64,000 bases of DNA. Source: 3107 sp001483205 (GTDB lineage: Bacteria > Pseudomonadota > Alphaproteobacteria > Rhodobacterales > Rhodobacteraceae). Where the stretch lies: assembly GCA_964291375.2 (NCBI GenBank), contig OZ219809.1:2232001-2296000 (forward strand), read 5' to 3'. Shown in pieces: positions 25,855 to 34,437 of this stretch. Positions within the stretch are counted from its first letter, which is position 1. Each line of letters begins with the position of its first letter. The position numbers and the translations under genes were made by a program. The notes beneath the pieces were generated by a model. It ran no database searches and was not told the DNA's origin. It saw nothing but the letters and a program-made list of their open reading frames with translations.

Positions 25855-26856
25855 TCACGGACAGCGGGCCATGCCCTGCGCGATGCTGCGCAGGAGCGCC
25901 GGGTAGAGCGCGCTGCCCGGTTCCAGCCCGGTTCCAAGGGGGTCAATGACGATAATCTCGGCCCCGGCTTTGCCAAAGACCGCCTCTGCAAGGCCCGCAA
26001 GGCCGGGGTTAAGCTGGGTCTCTGACAACAGACAGGTCACGTTCCGCTCTGCGATCACGGTGCGCATCCGGGCAACTCTTGCCGGGCCGGGGTCTGAGGC
26101 ATCCGCCGGTGAGATCGCCCCGACAGCGGGAACGCCGAACCGTTCGCTGAAATACTGATATGCGTCATGCAGGACGATATAGCCCTTGCCGCGGAACGGG
26201 GCGAGAAGGCTCTCGACATCCGCAATCGCCGCGTCAATTTCGTCCCGGCCCGCGCGGGCGTTCCGCAAATAGACGGCGGCGTTTTCCGGGTCGGCCTCTG
26301 CCAAAATGTAAGCGATTACATCAAGCCAGAGTTTCCCGTTTTCAGGGTCCAGCCAGGCGTGGGGGTCAATGTCGCCATGGGCGTGATGGTGGTGCTCATC
26401 GGCGTGTTCGTCGGCGTGCTCATCCTCATGCCCGTGCTCATCCTCATGCCCGTGCTCATCCGCGTGATCATCGGACACCGCCCCGAACACCTCGCTTTCG
26501 CGCCAGGCAAATTCCGACGTGCCTTCGACCTCGGGCAGCTCAATGATCTCAGCGTTCGCCGCCAGCGTCCCGAGCGGACCCTCCAGCCACGGCGTCAGCC
26601 CCTCGCCGACCCAGAACACCAGATCGGCACCCTCCAAGAGGGCGGCCTCGGACGGGCGCATCGAATAGGCGTGCGGATCAGCGCCGGGCCGGATGATCAG
26701 ACCGGGCGCGCCGACGCCCTCCATCACCCGTGCCACCAGAGAATGCACGGGCAGGATGTCCGCCGCCACCTGTGGAACGTCGGCCTGCGCCGCGCCCGCC
26801 GCCATCACAATGGCCGCGCCGGTGGAAAGAAGGGGGGTCGATATGATATTGCGCAT
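25855..26856 (-). CDS. znuA: Zinc ABC transporter substrate-binding protein
   Basis: 333 residues from the ATG at 26856; a longer in-frame start at 26970 would cross the intergenic region and is rejected. Signal peptide GAAIVMAAGAAQA. Cluster 9 metal-binding landmarks: DILPVHSLVARVMEG (first zinc His), RPGADPHAYSMRPS (second His), HDAYQYFSERFGV (third His), with a histidine/acid-rich loop (about residues 125-150, repeated HEDEHGH units) that probably captures Zn2+. Divergent from zur, as expected for Zur-repressed zinc uptake. Confidence 0.93.
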   Translation of the reverse strand: MRNIISTPLLSTGAAIVMAAGAAQADVPQVAADILPVHSLVARVMEGVGAPGLIIRPGADPHAYSMRPSEAALLEGADLVFWVGEGLTPWLEGPLGTLAANAEIIELPEVEGTSEFAWRESEVFGAVSDDHADEHGHEDEHGHEDEHADEHADEHHHHAHGDIDPHAWLDPENGKLWLDVIAYILAEADPENAAVYLRNARAGRDEIDAAIADVESLLAPFRGKGYIVLHDAYQYFSERFGVPAVGAISPADASDPGPARVARMRTVIAERNVTCLLSETQLNPGLAGLAEAVFGKAGAEIIVIDPLGTGLEPGSALYPALLRSIAQGMARCP

Positions 26857-26905
26857 GGGGTTTCCTGTGTGTAACGCTTGTGTCGATAAGGCTTGGTAAA
26901 CGAAA

Positions 26906-26920
26906 TGCAATACCGTATCA
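26906..26920. promoter_or_regulatory. Possible Zur site between znuA and zur
   Basis: TGCAATACCGTATCA is an imperfect dyad around ATACCGTAT in the 94-bp znuA-zur gap, where a shared Zur operator would be expected. It does not match the usual alphaproteobacterial Zur box well. Confidence 0.25.
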
Positions 26921-26950
26921 ACCGCAAAATCGCATTCAGGAGATGCAAAG

Positions 26951-27433
26951 ATGGAGACAACCGGCTTCACCCACCACGATCATCGCGCCTGTGTCGCGCA
27001 AAACATCGCCATGCTGGAGGCGCACTGCGCGAAAGCCAGCCTGCAACTCACGCCGGTGCGACGGCGCGTCTTTGAAATCCTGCTGGAGCGGCACAAGGCG
27101 TTCGGGGCCTATGAGCTTCTCGACCGGCTTAAGAAAGAGGGCTATAGCCCGCATCCGCCGATGGCCTATCGCGCCCTGAACTTTCTGCGCAGCAACGGGT
27201 TCGTTCACAAGGTCGAGCGGCTGAACGGGTTCATCGCCTGCGCCCATCCGGGGGGGAACCATGCTCCGGCCTTTCTGATCTGCCGTGTGTGTGATGCCGT
27301 GGCCGAGGTCTCTGCCGAAACAGCGCGCGATTCACTTGGCCGGACAGCGCAGGCGGCAGGCTTTGAGGTCGAGCGCGCGGTGGTCGAGGCCGAGGGCATA
27401 TGCCCGAATTGTCAGCCCCCGGCGGTGCAGTGA
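26951..27433 (+). CDS. zur: Fur-family zinc-uptake regulator
   Basis: 160 residues. A winged-helix N-terminal half (LQLTPVRRRVFEILLERHKAFGAYELL, given in parts: TPVRRRVFEILLE; FGAYELLDRLK) precedes the Fur dimerisation domain. Structural zinc is held by two CxxC pairs, CRVCD and CPNC near the C-terminus, as in Zur/Fur. The second half has HPGGNHAPAFLICRVC. It is first in the zur-znuC-znuB operon; its stop overlaps the znuC start. Confidence 0.92.
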   Translation: METTGFTHHDHRACVAQNIAMLEAHCAKASLQLTPVRRRVFEILLERHKAFGAYELLDRLKKEGYSPHPPMAYRALNFLRSNGFVHKVERLNGFIACAHPGGNHAPAFLICRVCDAVAEVSAETARDSLGRTAQAAGFEVERAVVEAEGICPNCQPPAVQ

Positions 27434-28197
27434 GCCTGATCCGCACCACCGGGCTGTCGGTGCGGTTGGCGGGCAGGCCGGTGCTGGCCGGGGTGGACTT
27501 TCACATTACCGACGGCGAGATCGTCACCCTGGTGGGGCCGAACGGTTCCGGCAAGTCCACCCTTTTACGCACCCTTGTCGGCGCGGTGCAGCCGGATGCG
27601 GGCCGGATCGAAAGGCGTGCCGGGCTGCGCATCGGCTATGTCCCGCAAAGCCTGCACACCGACCCGACACTGCCCCTGACCGTGGGGCGCTTTCTGAACC
27701 TGCCCGTCCGGGTGGGGCGCGGGGTTGCGGCGGCGGCACTGGCGCAGGCGGGCGCGGCAGCCCTGGAGCACCAGCAGATGGCGGGGCTTTCCGGCGGCCA
27801 GCTCAGGCGGGTGCTGCTGGCGAGGGCGCTTCTGAACCGGCCTGGTCTGCTCATTCTTGATGAGGCCACGCAGGGCCTTGATCAGCCCGGTTCTGCGGCA
27901 TTCTATCGCCGGGTCGAGGACGTGCGGCGCACGCTTGGCTGCGCGGTGCTGATGGCCAGCCATGAACTGCATGTGGTCATGGCGGCCTCTGACCGGGTGA
28001 TCTGTCTGAACGGGCATGTCTGCTGTCAGGGTGCGCCGGAACAGGTGGCGAGCGCGCCCGAATATCGCGCGCTGTTCGGCACCGGCACCGGGGGGGCACT
28101 GGCGCTTTACCGGCATGAGCATACCCACAGCCATGACCCGGCGCATCGGGGGGATCCGGCGCATGAGGGCGGCCATGCACACGGGGGTGGCGCGTGA
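27430..28197 (+). CDS. znuC: Zinc ABC transporter ATP-binding protein
   Basis: 255 residues from GTG at 27430, overlapping the zur stop; a 10-residue-longer start at 27400 is possible. Walker A GPNGSGKST, signature LSGGQLRRVLLARALL, Walker B LLILDEAT. The C-terminus ends in a His-rich tail (HEHTHSHDPAH...), common in ZnuC and fitting metal handling. Couples ATP hydrolysis to zinc import through ZnuB. Confidence 0.94.
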   Translation: MSLIRTTGLSVRLAGRPVLAGVDFHITDGEIVTLVGPNGSGKSTLLRTLVGAVQPDAGRIERRAGLRIGYVPQSLHTDPTLPLTVGRFLNLPVRVGRGVAAAALAQAGAAALEHQQMAGLSGGQLRRVLLARALLNRPGLLILDEATQGLDQPGSAAFYRRVEDVRRTLGCAVLMASHELHVVMAASDRVICLNGHVCCQGAPEQVASAPEYRALFGTGTGGALALYRHEHTHSHDPAHRGDPAHEGGHAHGGGA

Positions 28198-29000
28198 GCC
28201 TGCTCGACGATTTTCTGGTCCGGGCGGCGCTCGCCGGTCTGGGGGTGGCGATAACGGCGGCCCCGCTGGGCTGTTTCGTCGTCTGGCGGCGCATGGCCTA
28301 TTTCGGCGACGCCACCGCTCATGCGGCGATTCTGGGGGTGGCCCTGTCGCTTGCTGTCTCGGCCCCTGTGTTTGCGGGGGTTCTTGTCGTCTCGCTGCTG
28401 ATGGCCGCCACGGTGTCCGCGCTTGGCGGGCGGGCGCACACGACGGACACGCTTTTGGGGGTTCTGGCCCATTCCGCGCTGGCGTTCGGGCTGGTTGCGG
28501 TGTCGTTCCTGTCCGGGGTCCGGGTTGATCTGGAGGCATATCTTTTCGGGGACATCCTTGCGGTCGGGCGGGCAGACCTGGCAATGATCTGGAGCGGCGG
28601 CGGGTGTGTGCTGTTGCTCTTGTGGTGGCGGTGGAATGCGCTTTTGACCGCGACGCTGAACCCCGAGCTTGCCCATGCGGCGGGGATCAGCCCCCGGCGA
28701 GAGCAATTTGTCCTGACCATTGCCCTGGCGTTGGTGGTGGCGGTGGCGATCAAGGTGGTGGGGGCGCTGCTGATTGCGGCGATGCTGATTATCCCTGCCG
28801 CCGCCGCCCGGCCTTTTGCCGCGACGCCGGAGCGGATGGCGGCGGTTGCGGCGTTTATCGGCGGGCTGTCGGCGCTGGGCGGGTTGCGGCTGGCCTATGG
28901 GTTCGATACGCCCGCCGGTCCGACAATCGTCTGTCTGGCGACGGGGGTCTTTGCGCTGTCCGCGTTGGGGGACATCCTGCGCCGTTCTCTTGGCGGGTGA
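28194..29000 (+). CDS. znuB: Zinc ABC transporter permease
   Basis: 268 residues from GTG at 28194, overlapping the znuC stop. An ABC-3 family membrane protein with about eight hydrophobic segments. Landmarks: APLGCFVVWRRMAYFGDATAHAAILG, given as RRMAYFGDATAHAAI, near residue 30, and VGALLIAAMLIIPAAAARP in the C-terminal half. The stop is followed at once by a 30-bp palindromic repeat unit. Confidence 0.93.
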   Translation: MSLLDDFLVRAALAGLGVAITAAPLGCFVVWRRMAYFGDATAHAAILGVALSLAVSAPVFAGVLVVSLLMAATVSALGGRAHTTDTLLGVLAHSALAFGLVAVSFLSGVRVDLEAYLFGDILAVGRADLAMIWSGGGCVLLLLWWRWNALLTATLNPELAHAAGISPRREQFVLTIALALVVAVAIKVVGALLIAAMLIIPAAAARPFAATPERMAAVAAFIGGLSALGGLRLAYGFDTPAGPTIVCLATGVFALSALGDILRRSLGG

Positions 29001-29002
29001 GG

Positions 29003-29032
29003 GGGCGCGGCTTATCCGCGGATAAGGGCGAG
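29003..29032. repeat. Single copy of the 30-bp CTTATCCGCGGATAAG unit
   Basis: A perfect 16-bp palindrome, flanked by GGGCGCGG and GGGCGAG, immediately after the znuB stop. It leads into AGACCTCTGACATATAG, an element-like end. Confidence 0.8.
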
Positions 29033-29035
29033 ACC

Positions 29036-29180
29036 TCTGACATATAGCGCGACGCCGTATAATTGATCACAGACTCTCCCCCCCGATCCTGTCACGGCAC
29101 TGCTGCATGGATGTAAGCGCTTTCACCGAAAATGTATGCGCTTACATTCCGGCAAAGAGGCAAAGGCCGTGTCCGGCACG
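29036..29180 (+). repeat. 145-bp composite repeat (R2), second full copy
   Basis: Matches the reverse complement of 18241-18380 along its length. It holds GATGTAAGCGCTTTCACC (operator-like TGTAAGCGCTTTCA) and the imperfect dyad AATGTATGCGCTTACATT. It sits between two single 30-bp palindromic units in the znuB-pip gap, which contains no gene. Confidence 0.75.
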
Positions 29181-29182
29181 GG

Positions 29183-29212
29183 GGGCGCGGCTTATCCGCG
29201 GATAAGGGCAGG
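29183..29212. repeat. Single copy of the 30-bp CTTATCCGCGGATAAG unit
   Basis: Identical 16-bp palindrome to 29003-29032, followed by GGGTCTCTGACCTATT, again an element-like end. Confidence 0.8.
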
Positions 29213-29281
29213 GTCTCTGACCTATTAACCTGTGCCGGGCGGGACGGGTTGGCCGCCGATACACCCTTATACAGAGGTCTT
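29212..29281 (-). mobile_element. Short copy of the MITE-like element overlapping the pip 3' end
   Basis: On the minus strand: AAGACCTCTGTATAAGGGTG, TATCGGCGGCCAACCCGTCC, then AATAGGTCAGAGACCC as the opposite end. The left inverted end encodes the last residues (KTSV) and TAA stop of the proline iminopeptidase, so insertion has redefined that gene's C-terminus. Confidence 0.75.
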
Positions 29282-30244
29282 AGAAATGTCCCGCATCACC
29301 CGCTCCAGCGCCGCGGAAATCCCCGGCTCAGAGAGCGCATGGCCTGCCATCGGCACCACCTCCAGCCTGGCCCCCGGCCAGCGTTCCGCCAGTGCCGCGG
29401 CAGCGGCAGGCGGGCACACCATGTCATAGCGCCCCTGCACGATATGTCCGGGAATATGCGCAATCCGCTCCATATTATCCAGAATCCGCTGATCCGGCCC
29501 CAGAAAGGCATGGTTGTGGAAGTAATGGTTTTCAAGCCGCGCGAAGGCCAGCGCATAATGGGCGGGCGCATCCGCCGCCCGGCCATCATTCCCCATCGAG
29601 GCCAGCGCATTTTCCCACCCCGTCCAGACGCGGGCATGGCGCGCATCCTCGGCCCGGTCCCCGGAAAACAGCCGCCGGTTATAGGCGGCAATCAGGTCAT
29701 CCTGCTCTTCCTCGGGGATCATGCCGGTGAACCGCCGCCACAGTTCCGGGAAAAACCGCCCCGCCCCGCCGCCGTAAAACCAGGCAAGTTCGGCCTCTGT
29801 CGCCAGAAACACCCCGCGCAGGATCAGCCGCAGGACACGCTCCGGGTGGGTCTGCGCATAGACCAGCGCCAGCGTCGCCCCCCAACTGCCGCCGAAAACC
29901 GCCCACTGGTCAATGCCGAACATCCCGCGCAGGCGCTCCATATCCGCAATCAGATGCCAGGTGGTGTTGTTTTCGGTGCTGGCATGAGGCCGCGACCGCC
30001 CGCAACCGCGCTGGTCAAACAGGATCACATGATAGACCGACGGGTCGAAAAAGCGGCGCATCGCCGGGTTGCAGCCCCCGCCGGGGCCGCCGTGCAGAAC
30101 CACGACCGGAATGCCGTCAGGATTGCCGCAGCGCTCGACATAAACCTGATGCCCGTCGCCCGTATCGACCATCTGCCGGTCGAACGGCTCTCCCGCAGGA
30201 AAAAGTTTCTGGTCTGTGCCGTCCCGTGATGCGTATTTATCCAT
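29267..30244 (-). CDS. pip: Proline iminopeptidase (alpha/beta hydrolase)
   Basis: 325 residues from ATG 30244, the MDKYASRDGTDQKLFPAGEP start; upstream in-frame codons are rejected. It releases N-terminal proline from peptides. Motifs: oxyanion HGGPGGGCNP, FDQRGCGRSRPH, nucleophile elbow GGSWGATLAL, catalytic Asp in VQGRYDMVCPP and His in MAGHALSEPG. The final residues, DISKTSV-stop, are encoded by the inverted end of a repeat element. Confidence 0.93.
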   Translation of the reverse strand: MDKYASRDGTDQKLFPAGEPFDRQMVDTGDGHQVYVERCGNPDGIPVVVLHGGPGGGCNPAMRRFFDPSVYHVILFDQRGCGRSRPHASTENNTTWHLIADMERLRGMFGIDQWAVFGGSWGATLALVYAQTHPERVLRLILRGVFLATEAELAWFYGGGAGRFFPELWRRFTGMIPEEEQDDLIAAYNRRLFSGDRAEDARHARVWTGWENALASMGNDGRAADAPAHYALAFARLENHYFHNHAFLGPDQRILDNMERIAHIPGHIVQGRYDMVCPPAAAAALAERWPGARLEVVPMAGHALSEPGISAALERVMRDISKTSV

Positions 30245-30315
30245 GGGAAACCCGTGATAGACACCGGCGGCAGGAAACCGGCCCGATGCCCCCACAAAAC
30301 CATACGGAGCGCAAA

Positions 30316-31074
30316 ATGCAAGCCACCGATACCGAAACAGGCGGCACCACCGACGCCGAAGAGGTCGCGAAGTTCGAGGCAATGGCCGCCGAGTGGTGGA
30401 ATCCGAACGGCAAATTCAGGCCGCTGCACATGCTGAACCCCTGTCGGCTGGACTATATCACCGGCCAGATCGCGATGGAGTTTGACCGCGACCTGAGTGA
30501 TCGCGCGCCCTTTGCCGGCTTGCGGCTGCTGGACATCGGTTGCGGCGGCGGGCTGTTGTCGGAACCGATGGCGCGGCTGGGGGCAGAGGTGACCGGGGCC
30601 GATGCCGCGCCCGGCAATATCCGGGTGGCGCGCCTGCACGCCGGGCAATCGGGGCTGAAGATCGATTATCGCTGCGCCACGGCAGAGGCATTGGCCGAAG
30701 CGGGGGAGCGATTCGATGTGGTCCTGAATATGGAAGTGGTTGAGCATGTGGCCCGCCCGCCCGACTATATTGCGGCCTGCGCGGGGGTGCTGAGGCCGGG
30801 CGGGCTGATGATCACCTCGACCATCAACCGCAATGCAAAGAGCTTTGCGCTGGCGATTGTCGGGGCTGAGGTCGTCCTGCGCTGGTTGCCGAAGGGCACC
30901 CATGACTGGCGGCGGTTCATCACCCCGGATGAGCTTTACGGGATGATTCGTGCCGCCGGGCTGGAGCCGGTGGACCGCAAGGGGTTCGTCTTTCGCCCGC
31001 TGGCGTGGGGCTGGGCGCTGTCCGAACGCGACCTGTCGGTGAATTATGTGACGGCGAGCGTGAAGCCCGGATGA
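30316..31074 (+). CDS. ubiG: Ubiquinone biosynthesis O-methyltransferase
   Basis: 252 residues from the ATG before QATDTETGG. Transfers methyl from SAM in two steps of ubiquinone synthesis. Typical start EVAKFEAMAAEWWNPNGKFRPLH, given as FEAMAAEWWNPNGKF, and SAM motif LLDIGCGGGLLSEPMARLG. Divergent from pip with a 71-bp gap. Confidence 0.94.
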   Translation: MQATDTETGGTTDAEEVAKFEAMAAEWWNPNGKFRPLHMLNPCRLDYITGQIAMEFDRDLSDRAPFAGLRLLDIGCGGGLLSEPMARLGAEVTGADAAPGNIRVARLHAGQSGLKIDYRCATAEALAEAGERFDVVLNMEVVEHVARPPDYIAACAGVLRPGGLMITSTINRNAKSFALAIVGAEVVLRWLPKGTHDWRRFITPDELYGMIRAAGLEPVDRKGFVFRPLAWGWALSERDLSVNYVTASVKPG

Positions 31075-31130
31075 CGGGGCGCGCGGCGGGTGGTATAGGA
31101 GAGGCCGCAGACCGATGACGGGAGGATGGC

Positions 31131-32108
31131 ATGAACGAAAATCTGGGAACGCTTGAGCGTATCAAGGACATCAGAGACATCTGGCCCAATGAGGCGCGTG
31201 ACTTCACGCCATGGCTGGCCGAGGACGATAACCTTGCGCTTCTGGCCGAGACCCTTGGTTTCGGGCCTGACGGGTTTGAACTGCAAGGCGTTGAAATGAG
31301 TGTTGGCCCGTTTCAGGCTGACATCCTATGCCGGGACACGGGCAGCGCAGAGGGGGAGCTGGTCCTGATCGAAAACCAGTATGGCCGGACTGACCATGAT
31401 CATCTGGGCAAACTGATCACCTATTCGGCGGGTCTGGAGGCGCGTTCGGTCATCCTGATTTGCGAGAGATTGCGCCCGGAGCAGCACCGTGCCGCGCTGG
31501 ATTGGCTCAATGACATCACCGCCGATGATCATCGCTTTTTCGGCGTCACCATCGAGCTTTGGCGGATCGGCGACAGCCTTGCCGCGCCCAAATTCAATGT
31601 CATCGTCGCCCCGAACGACTGGAGAAGGCAGGTCAAAACGACATCATCCGGCCCGACCAGTGATTTGAGCGCTTTGTATCAGCGTTATTGGCAGGCCCTC
31701 AACGACCGGATTGAGGAGACAGACGCACAGTTAAGTCAGCGCAAGGTGTTTCCACAAAGTTGGACAACATTTGCCATCGGCAGAACCAAGTTTAAACTTT
31801 TTGCCGGGGTACTCCGCGAAAAAAACAAAATTCGGGCTTCACTTTATATGAGTGGCCCGAATGCGAAAGACAGGTTTTCCGAACTCAGTGAGCAAAAAGC
31901 AGAAATCGAAAGCGAGATCGGTGAGGAACTGCACTGGGACAGTCTGCCCAACCGAAAGGGTGCCAGGGTAAGCCTCTCCCTGCAAAATGCCGATGTAGCC
32001 GATGAAAGCGACTGGCAAAGGCAACATGACTGGCTGATCGACTATCTTGTCAAATTCGACAACGCCTTTCGCCAGCGCATAAAAACACTGGGCCGGGCAA
32101 CCCCGTGA
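31131..32108 (+). CDS. DUF4268-type protein with PD-(D/E)XK-like N-terminal domain
   Basis: 325 residues. The N-terminal half has FQADILCRDTGSAEGELVLIENQYGRTDHDHLGKL, read in parts as QADILC and LVLIENQYGRTDHDHLGKL. This fits the D..(E/Q)xK-like core of restriction-endonuclease-fold proteins, with an N-Q in place of the usual ExK. The C-terminal half (about 200-325) is DUF4268-like. The second half is AT-richer than its neighbours. It overlaps the next gene by 4 bp, a position often held by pyrB in this family. Possible DNA-related or defence role; unproven. Confidence 0.7.
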   Translation: MNENLGTLERIKDIRDIWPNEARDFTPWLAEDDNLALLAETLGFGPDGFELQGVEMSVGPFQADILCRDTGSAEGELVLIENQYGRTDHDHLGKLITYSAGLEARSVILICERLRPEQHRAALDWLNDITADDHRFFGVTIELWRIGDSLAAPKFNVIVAPNDWRRQVKTTSSGPTSDLSALYQRYWQALNDRIEETDAQLSQRKVFPQSWTTFAIGRTKFKLFAGVLREKNKIRASLYMSGPNAKDRFSELSEQKAEIESEIGEELHWDSLPNRKGARVSLSLQNADVADESDWQRQHDWLIDYLVKFDNAFRQRIKTLGRATP

Positions 32109-33391
32109 CCACCCTCTTCCTCAACGCCCGGCTGATTGACCCAGAGGCCGATACCGCCCCCCCCGGCTGGCTGCTGATCAGGGGGGGCCGGATCGCCGCC
32201 ACCGGCACCGACGCCCCCCCGGACACGGACGGCGCGCGGATCGACTGCGGCGGCCATTGCCTCGCCCCCGGCATTGTCGATGTCGGCGTCAAGATCGGCG
32301 AACCGGGGGAACGGCACAAAGAGAGTTTCCGCTCTGCCGGTCTTGCCGCTGCTGCGGGCGGCGTCACCACCATCGTCACCCGCCCCGACACCACGCCCGC
32401 GCTCGACACGCCCGAGGCAGTGGCCTTTGTCCTGCGCCGCGCCAATGAGGCCGCGCCGGTCAATATCCGCCCGATGGCGGCGCTGACCAGAGGCCGCGAG
32501 GGGCGCGAGATGACCGAGATCGGCTTTCTGACCGACGCCGGGGCCGTGGGCTTCACCGATTGCGACCGGGTGGTCGCCGACACGCGGGTCTTTGCCCGTG
32601 CGCTCAGCTATGCGCGGGCCACCGGTGCCCTGATCATGGCGCATCCGCAGGAACCGGGCCTCAGCCGGGGGGCGGCGGTGACCGCAGGCCGGTTCGCCTC
32701 GCTCAAGGGGTTGCCCGCCGTATCCGCGGTGGCTGAACGCATGGGGCTGGAGCGGGACATGGCGCTGATCGGGATGACCGGCGCGCGCTATCATGCCGAC
32801 TGTATATCCGCCGCCTGTGCCCTGCCGGTGCTGGAGCGGGCGAGAGCGGACGGGCTGGATGTGACCGCGGGCGCATCAATCCACCACCTGACGCTGAATG
32901 CGCAGGATGTGGGGGATTACCGGACGTTCTTTAAGCTGAAGCCGCCGCTGAGGGAAGAGGATGACCGGCAGGCGGTGGTGGGTGCCGTTGCCTCGGGCCT
33001 TATCGACGTGATTTCATCCTTCCATACCCCGCAGGATGAGGAATCAAAGCGCCTGCCGTTCGGAGAGGCGGCCTCTGGTGCGGTGGGGTTAGAGACGCTG
33101 TTGCCCGCCGCCCTGCGGCTGTGGCATTCGGGCGACCTGAGCCTGCCACAGCTTTTCCGGGCGATGTCCCTTGCGCCTGCGCGCCGTCTGAACCTGCCCG
33201 GCGGACGGCTGAGCCGGGGCGCGCCCGCCGATCTGGTGTTGTTCGACCCCGATGTGCCTTTCGTGCTGGACCGCTTTGCGTTGCGGTCGAAATCAAAGAA
33301 CACCCCGTTTGACGGGCAGAGGATGCAGGGGCGGGTGATCCGGACGCTGGTTGCCGGGCGGACGGTTTATGGCCAGGATGCTGCAAGATGA
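32105..33391 (+). CDS. pyrC: Dihydroorotase-like protein (PyrC), metal ligands partly missing
   Basis: 428 residues from GTG at 32105. Amidohydrolase fold: CLAPGIVDVGVKIGEPGERHKES replaces the usual PGxIDxHxH pattern, so the first HxH zinc pair is absent (DVGVK). The later loops are MAHPQEPG and SSFHTPQDEESKRLPF. Similar HxH-less forms act as non-catalytic partners of aspartate transcarbamoylase in other bacteria (PyrC'), but rhodobacterial genomes annotate this lineage as dihydroorotase. Next gene is plsY, as usual; pyrB is not in the window. Confidence 0.8.
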   Translation: MTTLFLNARLIDPEADTAPPGWLLIRGGRIAATGTDAPPDTDGARIDCGGHCLAPGIVDVGVKIGEPGERHKESFRSAGLAAAAGGVTTIVTRPDTTPALDTPEAVAFVLRRANEAAPVNIRPMAALTRGREGREMTEIGFLTDAGAVGFTDCDRVVADTRVFARALSYARATGALIMAHPQEPGLSRGAAVTAGRFASLKGLPAVSAVAERMGLERDMALIGMTGARYHADCISAACALPVLERARADGLDVTAGASIHHLTLNAQDVGDYRTFFKLKPPLREEDDRQAVVGAVASGLIDVISSFHTPQDEESKRLPFGEAASGAVGLETLLPAALRLWHSGDLSLPQLFRAMSLAPARRLNLPGGRLSRGAPADLVLFDPDVPFVLDRFALRSKSKNTPFDGQRMQGRVIRTLVAGRTVYGQDAAR

Positions 33392-33455
33392 TGATGGCGG
33401 TTGCGATGAGCGGGGGGCGGGACCGGGGCGCAAAACCGGAATGCAGTCGTTTGGC

Positions 33456-33664
33456 AAGACCTTTGCATTTTGGCGCGTCAGTGGCCAACTTGTCCCGCCC
33501 GGCGGCACGCCGGGCAGCGCCTGCCTGCCCCCCGGCAGGCGCTATAGACGCCTCAACATGTTGCAGCATATGGACTTTATGGTGAGACCATCGCCAGTGT
33601 GGACTGTCGCGAAAAGCGCCTGCTCAGGCAGGCGGCAGCCCGGCCTGGTCATCATGCAAGGATA
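33456..33664 (+). mobile_element. MITE-like intergenic element, full copy (about 209 bp)
   Basis: Left end AAGACCTTTGCATTTTGG, right end CATCATGCAAGGATACATG (degenerate). The inside is very close to 11319-11531: GCCGGGCAGCGCCTGCC, CCTCAACATGTTG, ATATGGACTTTATGG, and GTGTGGACTGTCGCGAAAAG. Sits in the pyrC-plsY gap, 19 bp before the plsY start. Confidence 0.75.
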
Positions 33665-33682
33665 CATGAAAGATACCCCGCC

Positions 33683-34306
33683 ATGCCGGAGATCGTGACT
33701 CCCCCGCTTTTGCTGACCCTTGCCGCGCTTTTGTCCTATCTGCTTGGCTCGGTCCCCTTCGGCCTCATCGTGGCGCGGCTGATGGGGCTGGGGAATTTGC
33801 GCGAGATCGGCTCGGGCAATATCGGGGCCACCAATGTGCTGCGGACGGGCAACCGGGCGGCGGCCCTGCTGACGCTGCTGTTTGATGCGGGCAAGGGGGC
33901 GGCGGCGGTGCTGGCGGCGCGGGGCCTGCTGGCGGGGTCAGAGGGGGCCGAAGACGCGGCGCAACTCGCTGGTCTGGCGGCGTTTCTGGGCCATCTGTTC
34001 CCGGTCTGGCTGGGGTTCCGGGGCGGCAAGGGCGTGGCGACCTGTCTGGGCGTGCTGCTGGCGCTTTCGTTTCCGGTCGGGCTTTATGCCTGCCTGACCT
34101 GGCTGGTGGTCGCGGTGGTGCTGCGGATTTCGTCGCTGTCGGCGCTGGTCGCTGTGGCGTCCTCGCCGTTCTGGATGCTGTGGGCGGGGTATCCGCAGGG
34201 CATCCTGCTGTCTGTGCTGCTGATCCTGCTGATTTATGCCCGGCATCTGCCCAATATCCGCAGGCTGGCGCGGGGGGCGGAACCCCGGATTGGCCGGAAG
34301 GATTAG
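33683..34306 (+). CDS. plsY: Acyl-phosphate:glycerol-3-phosphate acyltransferase
   Basis: 207-residue inner-membrane acyltransferase that makes lysophosphatidate from acyl-phosphate. Signature loops: LGSVPFGLIVARLMG, IGSGNIGATNVLRTG (motif 1), and FRGGKGVATCLGVLL (motif 2/3). Start at the ATG before PEIVTPP; the longer frame from 33599 is the element's non-coding DNA. Confidence 0.93.
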   Translation: MPEIVTPPLLLTLAALLSYLLGSVPFGLIVARLMGLGNLREIGSGNIGATNVLRTGNRAAALLTLLFDAGKGAAAVLAARGLLAGSEGAEDAAQLAGLAAFLGHLFPVWLGFRGGKGVATCLGVLLALSFPVGLYACLTWLVVAVVLRISSLSALVAVASSPFWMLWAGYPQGILLSVLLILLIYARHLPNIRRLARGAEPRIGRKD

Positions 34307-34312
34307 AGGGGC

Positions 34313-34379
34313 CGTTGCATGATGGCCTTGCCGGGCCGCGCCTGCCCGGCCACCGCCCCGCCAACATGCAGAGGTCTTT
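34313..34379 (-). mobile_element. Short copy of the MITE-like element before lepA
   Basis: Right end AACATGCAGAGGTCTTT and a degenerate left end GGGGCCGTTGCATGATGGCC surround GGGCCGCGCC...GGC hairpin arms. About 67 bp, 58 bp before the lepA ATG. Confidence 0.6.
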
Positions 34380-34437
34380 CCGTCACACCCCCCGCCCCCG
34401 CTTGACCGGGCCGCAAATCCCGCTCATATCCCACCCC

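Noticed and set aside
23334..25949. 871-codon plus-strand frame opposite the nucleoside importer
   Set aside because: Antisense to the ATPase and BMP genes, which carry unambiguous motifs; Arg/His/Asp-rich shadow composition.
26307..26320. TGTAAGCGATTACA, operator-like dyad inside znuA
   Set aside because: It lies deep in the coding region and encodes ordinary conserved residues (DVIAYI); it matches neither the R2 core nor a typical Zur box.
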